A DNA stretch of 64,000 nucleotides, taken from the NCBI RefSeq assembly GCF_016587435.1, contig NZ_BNJJ01000003.1, positions 62,001-126,000 on the forward strand, read 5' to 3'. Source of the DNA: Dictyobacter formicarum (GTDB lineage Bacteria; Chloroflexota; Ktedonobacteria; Ktedonobacterales; Ktedonobacteraceae). Position numbers and translations under genes: made by a program. Below, piece by piece: positions 7,777 to 15,983 of this stretch. Position 1 is the first letter of the stretch; every line of letters begins with the position of its first letter. The notes beneath the pieces are model-generated. The model was not told the origin of the DNA, did no database searches, and saw only the letters and a program-made list of their open reading frames with translations.

Positions 7777-9141
7777 ATGGCACATGCGTTAGCAAATAGA
7801 GATGATTACGGCTATCCCACGCAACCCGATTCGCGGAGACGATTGCGCAATAGCGTTGTACATACGAGTAAACGGATATTACTTTCAGGTATCTATGTCC
7901 TGATGAGCGTGTTCGGTCTATACCTGCGGCTGCGCACGGGCCTGAGGCGAACACCAGCTCTACACCCATCGCACTTCCATCCCAGACGCATACTGGTGAT
8001 TCGCCTGGACCTGATCGGCGACCTGGTATTATCTTTGCCGGTGGTCCATATCTTAAAACGTACCTATCCAGAAGCGGATATTGATCTCCTGGCGCTCCCA
8101 TCCAGCGCGCGCGTGCTGGGCAAAGATCCCGCCATCCACACTGTGCTGACCTATGATCCCAATATATGGCGACGACCTAAAGGCTTGCTCAACCCCAAAA
8201 ACTGGCGCGAGGCGCGAGCACTACGCCAGCGCTTGCAGGAGCGCAACTATGACCTGGCGGTCAGCGTATTTGGTCCCTGGGCAGCACTGCTGGCACTGGT
8301 CAGTGGAGCACAGCGCAGGCTGGGCTTTGGAAAAGAGAGCTATCCCGGCCTGATGACCGATAGTGTGCCCGGACAGCACTGGAAGCCAGGCGACCATCTG
8401 CATGAGGTAGATTATTGTCTGAGACTGGCCCAGGCCGCTGGCGCGACACTCCAACCAGAGGATCGCATCCCAACGTTAGTTGTCGATCAGCAAGCGCAGC
8501 AGGAAGTAGAACGCTTACTGCAACAGATGGGAGTCAGCGATGAGAAAACACTGATCGCCTGCCATGTCAGCTCGAATAATGGACAATCCAAACGCTGGCC
8601 GATTCCGTACTGGGCCAGGTTGATCGATCGCTTGCAGCAAACGGGAAAGGTAGAAGTCGTCTTTACGGGAGCTCCCGATGATCTGCCGTTGATCGCTGCG
8701 ATTACTACTCGTATGCAAGAACAGGCCATCAACCTGGCTGGCAAGACGAGCCTGGTCCAGCTGGCAGCCCTGCTCCAAAGGGCAAATATCGTGATCACTG
8801 GCGATAGTGGTCCCATGCATATTGCCTGTGCCGTGGGAAGCAAGGTGATTGCGATCCATGGACCAACTGATCCGGCACTGAGCGGCCCCGTTAGTCCACT
8901 GGCAACAATCCTGCGCGATCCGATCTGGTGCAGTCCCTGTTATAAAGCCAGAGGAGCGCCCGCCAATTGCCGTTTCTTTACAACCCAATGCATGAAAAAT
9001 ATCTCGCCCGACCAGGTTTTACAGACCCTCTACGCTATAGAATTAGAACAGGAAAGCAAGCAACAGCCAGCGGAAAGGATATCCTCCCTGGAGCTGCCTC
9101 ACATGGTGGAAGGAATACCGCATGAGCAAGATCTTCTGTAA
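7777..9141 (+). CDS. Glycosyltransferase family 9, no. 3
   Basis: 454 residues, the longest of the four because of about 70 extra N-terminal residues that contain a hydrophobic stretch (ILLSGIYVLMSVFGLYL), probably a membrane anchor. Core features: RRILVIRLDLIGDLVLSLPVV, SSNNGQSKRWPIPYW, VVFTGAPDDLPLI, NLAGKTSLVQLAALL, ITGDSGPMHIACAVGSKVIAI and a Cys-containing C-terminal loop (CSPCYKARGAPANC). TAGGAATAATATT precedes the ATG. The stop lies 20 bases inside the next gene (GNAT), implying co-translation. Function within the family (acceptor, sugar) is not determinable here. Confidence 0.9.
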   Translation: MAHALANRDDYGYPTQPDSRRRLRNSVVHTSKRILLSGIYVLMSVFGLYLRLRTGLRRTPALHPSHFHPRRILVIRLDLIGDLVLSLPVVHILKRTYPEADIDLLALPSSARVLGKDPAIHTVLTYDPNIWRRPKGLLNPKNWREARALRQRLQERNYDLAVSVFGPWAALLALVSGAQRRLGFGKESYPGLMTDSVPGQHWKPGDHLHEVDYCLRLAQAAGATLQPEDRIPTLVVDQQAQQEVERLLQQMGVSDEKTLIACHVSSNNGQSKRWPIPYWARLIDRLQQTGKVEVVFTGAPDDLPLIAAITTRMQEQAINLAGKTSLVQLAALLQRANIVITGDSGPMHIACAVGSKVIAIHGPTDPALSGPVSPLATILRDPIWCSPCYKARGAPANCRFFTTQCMKNISPDQVLQTLYAIELEQESKQQPAERISSLELPHMVEGIPHEQDLL

Positions 9142-9958
9142 TTTGTCTGAGCCCGGACTGCTGGCGGCGGTTGAGCGTAATTTTGCTGAGGAGATGGCCT
9201 GTTTTGGGCGCAACTTACCGGGGGCAATCTTGCACCAGGATGACGAGCTGACCTGGTTTATTACTGGCCCGACAGGTCCAAATGGTGTATTGTTAACGTG
9301 CTTTGAGCGACGCGAGGCATCATATATTGATGCGCGCATTGAAGAGATGCTGGCTCATTTTAGGAGTCACCAGGTACTGGACCCGGGCTGGCGCGTCGGC
9401 CCTACCACACAACCAGCCGATCTGGGGACATATCTGGAGAGACATGGCATGGTGCATCGCGCCTCTATGTCCTGTATGATCCTCGACATTGCCTCGGCCC
9501 GCAACGTTACTGCCACACCGAGCGGGCTGGAAATACGCGAGGTGCAGACGCTTGAAGAGTTGCAGGCCAAGTGCGAGGTAGAAAAAATCGGCTTTGGCGC
9601 TACAGAAATGATGGCCCGCTACTATTATCTGACCTATAAAACCAGTGGCTTCGGCGCGGGAAAACACTGGCATCACTACGTTGGCAGGCAACAAGGAAAG
9701 GCAGTCGCGGTCGCGGCGGTCCTGCTTCATCAGGGCGTTGCGGGCATCTATGGCGTAGCAACGCTACCGCAAGTGCGCAGACAGGGCATTGCTACCGCCA
9801 TGATGCAGCATGTAATCGGCGCTATTGGCCAGCTGGGCTACGCGATAGCCACGCTCTCACCGTCCGACATGAGCGAGGCTATCTATCGCCGCCTTGGCTT
9901 CGAAAATTATTGTCAACTCCATCACTACAGGATATCTTCTCCTGAAGAACACAGATAA
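9122..9958 (+). CDS. GNAT-family N-acetyltransferase
   Basis: 278 residues; GGAAGGA lies about 8 bases before the ATG, inside the end of GT9 no. 3. The C-terminal half holds the GNAT acetyl-CoA site: VAVAAVLLHQGVAGIYGVATLPQVRRQGIATAMM with the R/Q-x-x-G-x-G/A motif, then a C-terminal YRRLGFE. The N-terminal half (about 110 residues, with CFGRNLPGA and GWRVGPTTQP) is a second, degenerate GNAT-like or acceptor-recognition region. Because it is embedded between two GT9 genes and overlaps one, it may acetylate an amino sugar or the glycan product. That is inference from context. Confidence 0.85.
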   Translation: MSKIFCNLSEPGLLAAVERNFAEEMACFGRNLPGAILHQDDELTWFITGPTGPNGVLLTCFERREASYIDARIEEMLAHFRSHQVLDPGWRVGPTTQPADLGTYLERHGMVHRASMSCMILDIASARNVTATPSGLEIREVQTLEELQAKCEVEKIGFGATEMMARYYYLTYKTSGFGAGKHWHHYVGRQQGKAVAVAAVLLHQGVAGIYGVATLPQVRRQGIATAMMQHVIGAIGQLGYAIATLSPSDMSEAIYRRLGFENYCQLHHYRISSPEEHR

Positions 9959-9972
9959 GAAATAGAACATTT

Positions 9973-11127
9973 ATGCATAAATCACAGATAACGTTGCCAC
10001 CTGACGCACGGATACTGGTCGTAAAAATGGCAGGGATCGGCGATCTGCTACTGGCCACTCCAGCTCTACGGGCACTGCGCGAGTCATATCCGCAGGCACG
10101 TATCGATCTGCTGGTGACGCCCGATTCTGCGGGCATATTGAATGGTTGGGATGTAGTTGATCAGACTATCGTCCTGGATAAATATCTATTTGATCATCCA
10201 CGACAGATTCTCAATAATCCCCAGGCATTGCTGCGTTTAAAGGAGTTATGGCAGACATTGCGGGCAGGTAAGTATGACGTCGTCCTGCTGCTACACCATC
10301 TGACATTGCCCTTTGGACGCTTAAAACATCAGCTCTTGATGCGAGCAACGGGAGCGCGCTGGCGCGTTGGACTGGATAATGGCCATGGCTGGTTTCTTAA
10401 TGTGCGTGTAAAAGATCGTGGCTTCGGAGCACTGCATGAAGCCGAATATGCGATGGCGGTCGCCGAGGCCACCGGGGCAACGGTGCAAGATAAAAAGTTG
10501 TACTTGCCGTTAAGCGAGACGGACCGCCAGCAGGCCCGGCTGCTGGTGTATGGAGAAGGCAATACACATGAGGCGCGGCTGCCGCTGATCGCGATGCATG
10601 CCGGCAGCGGCAGCTATAGTACGGCTCGTCGCTGGGCTCCAGAGCGCTTCGCGCAGCTGGCAGATACGTTATATGCTGATTTTGGTGGAGAGCTACTACT
10701 GGTAGGTGGACCTGAAGAGAAGGAGTTGCATGAATATATCATCGAGCAGATGGGCTCCTCGATGCCTGTACGCAGCCTGGCCGGTAAGGGAAGTATTAAA
10801 ACGACGGCGGCGGTGCTGGAGCTGGTAGATCTTTTCGTGGGCAATGATGCAGGGGTCATGCATATGGCAGCGGCCGTGGGCGCCCCGACCGTCGCTATCT
10901 TTAGCCTCTCAAACCATAAAGCCTGGGGACCCTATACCGGCGATCCGGCCAACAAACGGGCCACGGTGGTCCGGCTCGACCTGCCCTGTATGCCGTGCTT
11001 CTATAGCGGCCACCTGCTTGGCACGCCTGAAGGCTGCTCAACGCGCGACTGTATCGCCATGCTAGGGGTTGATCCCGTGGCGGCTGCGGCCCGCCGCATG
11101 CTAAAAACCAACCACATCCATCAATAG
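9973..11127 (+). CDS. Glycosyltransferase family 9, no. 4
   Basis: 384 residues, ATG 15 bases after the GNAT stop. GT9 features: ARILVVKMAGIGDLLLATPALRAL, MHAGSGSYSTARRWAPERFAQLA, LLLVGGPEEKEL, SLAGKGSIKTTAAVLELVDLFVGNDAGVMHMAAAVGAPTVAIF, and a Cys-rich end (CMPCFYSGHLLGTPEGC). It lacks the N-terminal membrane-like leader seen in the other three, so it may act in the cytosol or through a partner. It closes the second GT9 transcription unit, followed by a hairpin element at 11.2 kb that probably acts as terminator. Confidence 0.9.
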   Translation: MHKSQITLPPDARILVVKMAGIGDLLLATPALRALRESYPQARIDLLVTPDSAGILNGWDVVDQTIVLDKYLFDHPRQILNNPQALLRLKELWQTLRAGKYDVVLLLHHLTLPFGRLKHQLLMRATGARWRVGLDNGHGWFLNVRVKDRGFGALHEAEYAMAVAEATGATVQDKKLYLPLSETDRQQARLLVYGEGNTHEARLPLIAMHAGSGSYSTARRWAPERFAQLADTLYADFGGELLLVGGPEEKELHEYIIEQMGSSMPVRSLAGKGSIKTTAAVLELVDLFVGNDAGVMHMAAAVGAPTVAIFSLSNHKAWGPYTGDPANKRATVVRLDLPCMPCFYSGHLLGTPEGCSTRDCIAMLGVDPVAAAARRMLKTNHIHQ

Positions 11128-11164
11128 AGGGGTTTTATTACCATGTTCTCCGGGCTTGCCAGTC

Positions 11165-11310
11165 CGGTGGCGCTGACGCCCCCACTCTTCTTATGTATTG
11201 TGTAATGTAAAAAATGCGCATATGCGCATTTTTTACATTACACAATACATACTGCTTTGAGCGCCGCAGGCGCGTATCGTCATGGGGCGAAGGCATAAAA
11301 TGCAGGCTTT
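11165..11310 (+). repeat. Hairpin-core repeat element, copy 2
   Basis: The centre is a perfect 60-bp palindrome (11192-11251) whose arms meet without a loop at GCATATGC. The left shoulder is GTGGCGCTGACGCC then a CACTCTTCTTATG run; the right shoulder (from 11256) reads TTTGAGCGCCGCAGGCGCG and then TATCGTCATGGGGCGAAGG, matching copies 1 and 3. The terminal repeats are eroded. It lies between the end of the GT9 cluster and the convergent radical SAM gene. Confidence 0.7.
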
Positions 11311-11331
11311 TCAACCACGATCATAGCACAT

Positions 11332-11377
11332 AAAAAAAAGAGGTATGACATCAATAGATGATGCACCTCTTTTTTTT
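11332..11377 (-). terminator. Rho-independent terminator of the radical SAM gene
   Basis: A 13-bp stem (A8-GAGGT at 11332-11344 with ACCTC-T8 at 11365-11377) with a 20-base loop. Runs of A and T on both sides let it work in both directions. It lies just past the stop of the 11384-12667 gene. Confidence 0.8.
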
Positions 11378-11383
11378 TATGTT

Positions 11384-12667
11384 TCAGCCATTAGCTTGAG
11401 CGGCTGGGGCCGCAGACGTGGCACGTGCAACCGGACGGCTAAAGTTACCGATCTCTACATCGGGCAATTCCTGTTTCAGAATCTGGATCAATTTACGCAT
11501 CCCCAGCGCTTTGCCCATTGTGCTGAAGTCGGGCATGCGTGGCAGGAATACTTCGGGATCGATATTGAGGTTGCGCAGCTGGATGAGGCGTAAGTTTGTG
11601 TCGCGAGCCAGCGCCAGTAAAGCTTCCACCTCGCGTTCACGATCAATCAGACCAGGAAAACTGAGCAGATTGATCGAGCTGTAGAGGCCAGAAGCTGCCG
11701 CCCGGCGCAGCGACTCTTTGACATCATCAAACGTATAGCCAATGGGGCGATAATAGGCGTTATAGGTCTCAGGATGGCCCGAGATCGTACTTACGCGAAT
11801 GGTGTCGAGTCCAGCATCGTAGAGATGCTGCAGCCAGCGTGGATTACTGCCATTTGTATTGATGTTGATAATGCCGCGATCAGTTTTCTGGCGCAGAGCT
11901 TTGATAGCTTTGCCGATGCGGGGCCACTGCAACAATGGTTCCCCTTCGCAGCCCTGGCCAAAGCTCACAATCGCATCTTCCGCTTGCTCAAGGTGACTCT
12001 GCGCAACTTCGACGATCTCATCGACCGTAGGAATAAAGGTTAAACGATCCTGGGGCGAGATCAGTTCTTCTTCTTCCTGCTTTGAGATACACCCAACGCA
12101 ACGCGCATTACAGCCCGGCGATACGGCGATAGCCATCTCCCAGCGCTCAAAAAACAGATTGCTGGCGGTGGGACACGAATAGTCCAGCGCGCAATGGGCA
12201 TGCTGGCCAATAATGCGATTCTGGGGATAGGCAGCCTGTTTTTCGTGCACCAGGCGCTCGAGCTTCTGGCGATTAAAAGCACGTGGATGCCACTTCCTGA
12301 CTTCGTCGGTTTTGACGGCGGCCACATAAAGCTTGCCATTCATGCCAGCGACCGCGCTATAACCAAAGAATGGGAGCGGCTCCGTATCAGGCACCTTTTC
12401 ATAGGCTGGCAACAAGGTACGCGTGTAGCCAATCGGTAACAGGGCAGCCACGGCCCAGCCACGAGATTGTGGCACCACCTGGCGCACACCCGAACGCTTC
12501 TGGCCAACAGCCAGGCGATCAGGCATCATAGACAGCGTCACGCCGTCTGGTAGTGGAATTAAATCAGATTCTTTTAAAGGGCGATCCCCAAACGAAAGAG
12601 CCTGCAAACGAGGCTCTTCGAGGATCTCTCCCTCGGGAGTTACGAAGAGTAGATACGGAGTCGCCAT
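11384..12667 (-). CDS. Radical SAM protein
   Basis: 427 residues from ATG 12667; AAGGACA precedes it. The [4Fe-4S]/S-adenosylmethionine motif is a CX3CX2C in AVSPGCNARCVGCIS (about residue 191-200), followed by VSFGQGCEGEPLL, INTNGSNPRWLQHLYDAGLDTIRVSTIS and INLLSFPG typical of the SPASM-less radical SAM barrel. An N-terminal domain of about 170 residues precedes the barrel (LLFVTPEGEILEEP, SRGWAVAALLPIGYTRTL), with CALDYSCPTASN just before it offering further cysteines. Reaction unknown. It follows the 12734-13039 gene on the same strand at 66 bases, so the two may form an operon. Confidence 0.88.
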   Translation of the reverse strand: MATPYLLFVTPEGEILEEPRLQALSFGDRPLKESDLIPLPDGVTLSMMPDRLAVGQKRSGVRQVVPQSRGWAVAALLPIGYTRTLLPAYEKVPDTEPLPFFGYSAVAGMNGKLYVAAVKTDEVRKWHPRAFNRQKLERLVHEKQAAYPQNRIIGQHAHCALDYSCPTASNLFFERWEMAIAVSPGCNARCVGCISKQEEEELISPQDRLTFIPTVDEIVEVAQSHLEQAEDAIVSFGQGCEGEPLLQWPRIGKAIKALRQKTDRGIININTNGSNPRWLQHLYDAGLDTIRVSTISGHPETYNAYYRPIGYTFDDVKESLRRAAASGLYSSINLLSFPGLIDREREVEALLALARDTNLRLIQLRNLNIDPEVFLPRMPDFSTMGKALGMRKLIQILKQELPDVEIGNFSRPVARATSAAPAAQANG

Positions 12668-12733
12668 ATTTGTCCTTATGTTGTCCTTGAATGAATACTC
12701 GATTTTAACGCATATGATAATGCAGAGCAGGGC

Positions 12734-13039
12734 TCAATGCATTGGAGGAGGGGTCGCCGGAATGCTCGGACTGGTCGGCCGATCTTCAACCGCGTCATCG
12801 TCGAATAAGCGTGGGAAAGCACCGGTAATCGTTGTCGATTGATTCTGCAGAGCTACCCGCTGCTCCAGTTCACGGCTATCTTCATAGACAAAACTTAAAA
12901 TGATATGCTGGCCGCGAACGCTCTGGCTCATCTGTCGAATGCGTGGGCGCTCCCCCTCCATCCAGGCGTTGACGACGGCTTCTAGTGCGGCGATATTTCC
13001 ACCACAGAGTGCGCTATCAAAGCCTTTATATCTATACAC
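12734..13039 (-). CDS. Small conserved-looking protein, unknown function
   Basis: 101 residues from GTG 13039, with GAAAGGA seven bases upstream, a spacing that supports the start. It has an alpha/beta look (CGGNIAALEAVVNAWMEGERPRIRQMSQ, HIILSFVYEDS) and a Pro-rich tail (PTSPSIPATPPPMH). No cofactor motif, signal peptide or membrane segment. It is the first gene of a likely two-gene unit with the radical SAM protein, so it may be a substrate or partner of it; this is inference from spacing only. Confidence 0.65.
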   Translation of the reverse strand: MYRYKGFDSALCGGNIAALEAVVNAWMEGERPRIRQMSQSVRGQHIILSFVYEDSRELEQRVALQNQSTTITGAFPRLFDDDAVEDRPTSPSIPATPPPMH

Positions 13040-13205
13040 AATTGTATCCTTTCGCTGTATATAAAAAACAGCACTTCGACCACGCAGACAAAAAAATCTT
13101 CCATTATGACCGAAGAGTATTGTATCATTCTATTGCAAGATTTACTATACCTGATAATTCAAGCAGTCAGAACTATGCCATCGGGATGGGATGGCAAACC
13201 AGCCT

Positions 13206-13364
13206 GGGGCGCTGAATTCTTCATACCGTTTTAGTGTTGTGGAGTGCAGAAAAATGCGCGCATGCGCGCATTTTTCTGCACTCCACAACACTAAAACTTC
13301 TTGAGCACCGCAGGCGCGAAGCGTCAGGGCCGAAGGCGCGAAAAACATGATTGCAAACACGCAC
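13206..13364 (+). repeat. Hairpin-core repeat element, copy 3 (70-bp perfect palindrome)
   Basis: Bases 13228-13297 form a perfect 70-bp palindrome with its centre at CA/TG (13262/13263) and no loop. The right shoulder starts TTGAGCACCGCAGGCGCG and continues AAGCGTCAGGG-CCGAAGGCGCG (13300-13340), nearly identical to copies 1 and 5. The left shoulder is degenerate (GGGGCGCTGAATTC). The right terminal repeat is recognisable but diverged. It lies between the divergent genes at 13039 and 13399, so it is not placed as an ordinary terminator. Confidence 0.72.
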
Positions 13365-13398
13365 TAACAGGACTTGCTGTGATACTGAAAGGATTTAT

Positions 13399-14163
13399 AT
13401 GATGTCTGAATATCCAATACTTGAGTTTGATAGTGCTCGGGAAGCTATGCTGGAGCCTGCACGCTTGATTCGTCCAATGGATATTTCCCCACATGTGGTC
13501 GCCTGCTTTTTTCAGGATGTGATTACGAAACTGTCACAAAAACATGCAGCCCGCGTGGTGCGACATCTGCGCAGCGAAATCGGGACACATCCGATCTATG
13601 AGATGGATTTCGAAGGACAGCGTTTGACGGTGTTTCATCCAGGGATAGGAGCGCCTTTGTCTGCAGCATTGTTAGAGGAGGTGATTGCCCTGGGGGGACG
13701 CAAATTCGTGGCCTGCGGGGGCGCTGGCGTGCTGGATAGCTCACTGGCGGTGGGACATGTGGTAGTGCCAACAGCAGCGGTACGCGATGAGGGGGTGTCA
13801 TACCATTATCTGCCGCCCGGCCGCGAGGTAGCAGCTGATGAGGCTGGCGTGCGGGCAATTGAGGCTGTGCTCCAGAAACATCACTGTGAATATGTGCTGG
13901 GAAAGACCTGGACCACCGATGCCATCTACCGCGAAACGCCACAGAAGGTAAAGCTGCGACGCGATGAGGGCTGTATTACGGTTGAAATGGAGGCAGCAGC
14001 CTTCTTCGCGGTAGCGCAGTTCCGCTCAGTCCAGTTTGCCCAGCTTCTGTATGGAGGCGATGATGTTGGTAGCGAGCAGTGGAATGGACGCGACTGGACA
14101 GCGCAGACCTCGGTGCGCGAGAAACTCTTCTGGCTGGCAGCCGAGGCCTGCCTCAGTCTTTAA
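13399..14163 (+). CDS. Nucleoside phosphorylase (PNP/UDP family)
   Basis: 254 residues from ATG 13399, chosen because AAAGGA is five bases upstream; a longer TTG frame would run into the repeat element. These enzymes split nucleosides with phosphate into base and ribose-1-phosphate, feeding salvage. Family features: VTVFHPGIGAPLSAALLEEVIALGGRKFVACGGAGVL (phosphate and ribose binding), GHVVVPTAAVRDEGVSYHYLPPG, TDAIYRETPQKVKLRRDEG and the diagnostic VEMEAAAFFAVAQF near residue 199, where the Met-Glu contacts ribose. It most resembles uridine-phosphorylase-like members; base preference is not certain. Confidence 0.9.
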   Translation: MMSEYPILEFDSAREAMLEPARLIRPMDISPHVVACFFQDVITKLSQKHAARVVRHLRSEIGTHPIYEMDFEGQRLTVFHPGIGAPLSAALLEEVIALGGRKFVACGGAGVLDSSLAVGHVVVPTAAVRDEGVSYHYLPPGREVAADEAGVRAIEAVLQKHHCEYVLGKTWTTDAIYRETPQKVKLRRDEGCITVEMEAAAFFAVAQFRSVQFAQLLYGGDDVGSEQWNGRDWTAQTSVREKLFWLAAEACLSL

Positions 14164-14187
14164 CATTATGGAATGAGCCAGACGCGT

Positions 14188-15555
14188 CTATGATGGACGC
14201 GCCTCTTTTGTGGTCAAAGAACGAATGTTGCCACCACAACGCCGCAGTTCCTCAAAAAAATGCGGATAGCTTTTAGCGATATGTTCAGCCCCGGTCAGGG
14301 TAAGTCCGCGCTGACTACGCAGACCAGCAATCGCCAGAGCCATCAGGAGGCGGTGATCATTATGTCCATCGACGGTGACGCCGCCTTCAATCCCCTCAGG
14401 TCGTCCGTGGATAATGATAGTATCTTGTCCAGGCTCAAGCGTACAACCGGCTTTGCGCAGTTCCGCGCACAGATCATTGATGCGATCAGACTCTTTATAG
14501 TGCAGGCTCTCAACGTTGTAGATGCGACTCTCACCTTCCGCAAAACAGGCGGCAGCGACTACGACCGGAATACAATCAGTGATGGGATCGCCATCGATCT
14601 CGAAACCATGAAGGCGACGGCCTCCGCGTAACACAATGGTATCGCCGGTACGCTGAATATCGGCTCCCATGCGCTGAAAGGTTGCAAACAAATATTCACC
14701 CACCTCATCTCCAGGACGCAGGCGAGAGAGGGTCAGCTGGCTGGTAGGATCGGTAGAGGCGGCATAAGCGGCCAGCAGGGCAGCGGCCGAAGGATAATCC
14801 CCGGGAATTTGAAACTCGCGTGGTTGATAGTGCTGACCGGCAGCGATACGGAAGTAGAGCAGGCTTGTGTCATACTCAATCTGAATGCCGGCCTCTTGCA
14901 ACACCTCTATGGTTGTGCGCACCAGCGGCTGCGATTTCAAACCATCCACCACATCAATCTCCAGGCCATCGGGAAGCAGAGGTGCCAGAAAGAGCAGGGC
15001 GCTGAGAAATTGCGAACTGCGTGCGCCAGAAACAGTCACCCGTCCTCCATGAATAGCGCTTCCACGCAGCGTAATGGGCAGACAGCCCTCGAGTCCACTC
15101 CCCTCGCACTGCACACCTAACGTAATCAGAGCCTCCAATAACTCTCGATTGGGACGTTTACCCAGGGATTGCGGATGGTCGGTCACAATGGTAACTTCGG
15201 GCAGTAACGCACCCAGTCCGATCAGCAGGCGTGCGACAGCTCCAGCGTTGCCGACATTGATTGTAACCGGAGCTGGCTGGTAAGGACGGCCAGTACCGCG
15301 AATGAGCAGTACCCGCTCTTGCTCGTCTTCCCAACGCAGCTCTGCACCCAGGGCCCGACATCCCCGGAATAAGGCATCGCTATCATCGCTGTGGGCCGGT
15401 AATATAATCCGACTCTCCCCCGGCGCCAGTGCCGCAGCCAGAGCATAGCGTAACGTGTAGTACTTGGAAGAGGGTATTTCTGGCTGAGAAGGCAGAAGAT
15501 TCGATGGAGAAACCATAACAGTAGAAGGGAGGGAAGGGGATAGTCTATCGCTCAT
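14188..15555 (-). CDS. aroA: 3-phosphoshikimate 1-carboxyvinyltransferase (EPSP synthase), divergent
   Basis: 455 residues. EPSP synthase joins phosphoenolpyruvate to shikimate-3-phosphate in aromatic amino-acid synthesis. Conserved elements: IPSSKYYTLRYALAAAL (the Ser-Lys pair of the substrate site), GNAGAVARLLIGLGALL, SLGKRPNRELLEAL, SGARSSQFLSALLFLAPLL, the KESDRINDLCAELRKAG loop and DGHNDHRLLMALAIAG. Several usual residues differ: GNAGT is GNAGA and the SGSKSxxNR element is SSKYYTLRY. This points to an atypical class or a related carboxyvinyltransferase rather than a standard AroA. It stands alone and is convergent with the nucleoside phosphorylase; a short inverted repeat around 14180-14207 may terminate both. 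Confidence 0.85.
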   Translation of the reverse strand: MSDRLSPSLPSTVMVSPSNLLPSQPEIPSSKYYTLRYALAAALAPGESRIILPAHSDDSDALFRGCRALGAELRWEDEQERVLLIRGTGRPYQPAPVTINVGNAGAVARLLIGLGALLPEVTIVTDHPQSLGKRPNRELLEALITLGVQCEGSGLEGCLPITLRGSAIHGGRVTVSGARSSQFLSALLFLAPLLPDGLEIDVVDGLKSQPLVRTTIEVLQEAGIQIEYDTSLLYFRIAAGQHYQPREFQIPGDYPSAAALLAAYAASTDPTSQLTLSRLRPGDEVGEYLFATFQRMGADIQRTGDTIVLRGGRRLHGFEIDGDPITDCIPVVVAAACFAEGESRIYNVESLHYKESDRINDLCAELRKAGCTLEPGQDTIIIHGRPEGIEGGVTVDGHNDHRLLMALAIAGLRSQRGLTLTGAEHIAKSYPHFFEELRRCGGNIRSLTTKEARPS

Positions 15556-15912
15556 AAGATACAGTATCGCTTTCTTTACAAAATTGATAGTGATGACACC
15601 AGGACGTCATAACTAATAGCTGAGATGCGACAACCTTGCCAGCTGGCATTACTACCATTGTAAGCGACAACTCTCTCTGTGTCGAGAGACAACATTCTCA
15701 TTATAAAAAACATGCTAGCATATCTGATGCCATCGCTTGTGCAACGCTTCCAACCAGGTTAGCTGTATAAGCCATAACAGGATATTATCAATGTTTATAC
15801 ATGAGCTTATACAAATATATTTACAATTGCATTACACTGATAATACTTTTTAATATCAAATATTACATGCAAAGTTTAACCAACTTTTCCTCTATATACT
15901 TGTTGATTTTAT

Positions 15913-15941
15913 TTGAAATTCAGTACATATTTTGTTATAAT
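15913..15941 (+). promoter_or_regulatory. Strong sigma-70-type promoter
   Basis: TTGAAA (15913-15918), a 17-base spacer and TATAAT (15936-15941), with the extended TG at 15933-15934. It drives the FAD oxidase gene at 15984 with a leader of about 35 nt. The rest of the 428-base spacer from 15556 is very AT-rich and shows no gene. Confidence 0.75.
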
Positions 15942-15983
15942 CGTATCATTGACGTGATTGAATGAATAGGAGGCAATTTCATC

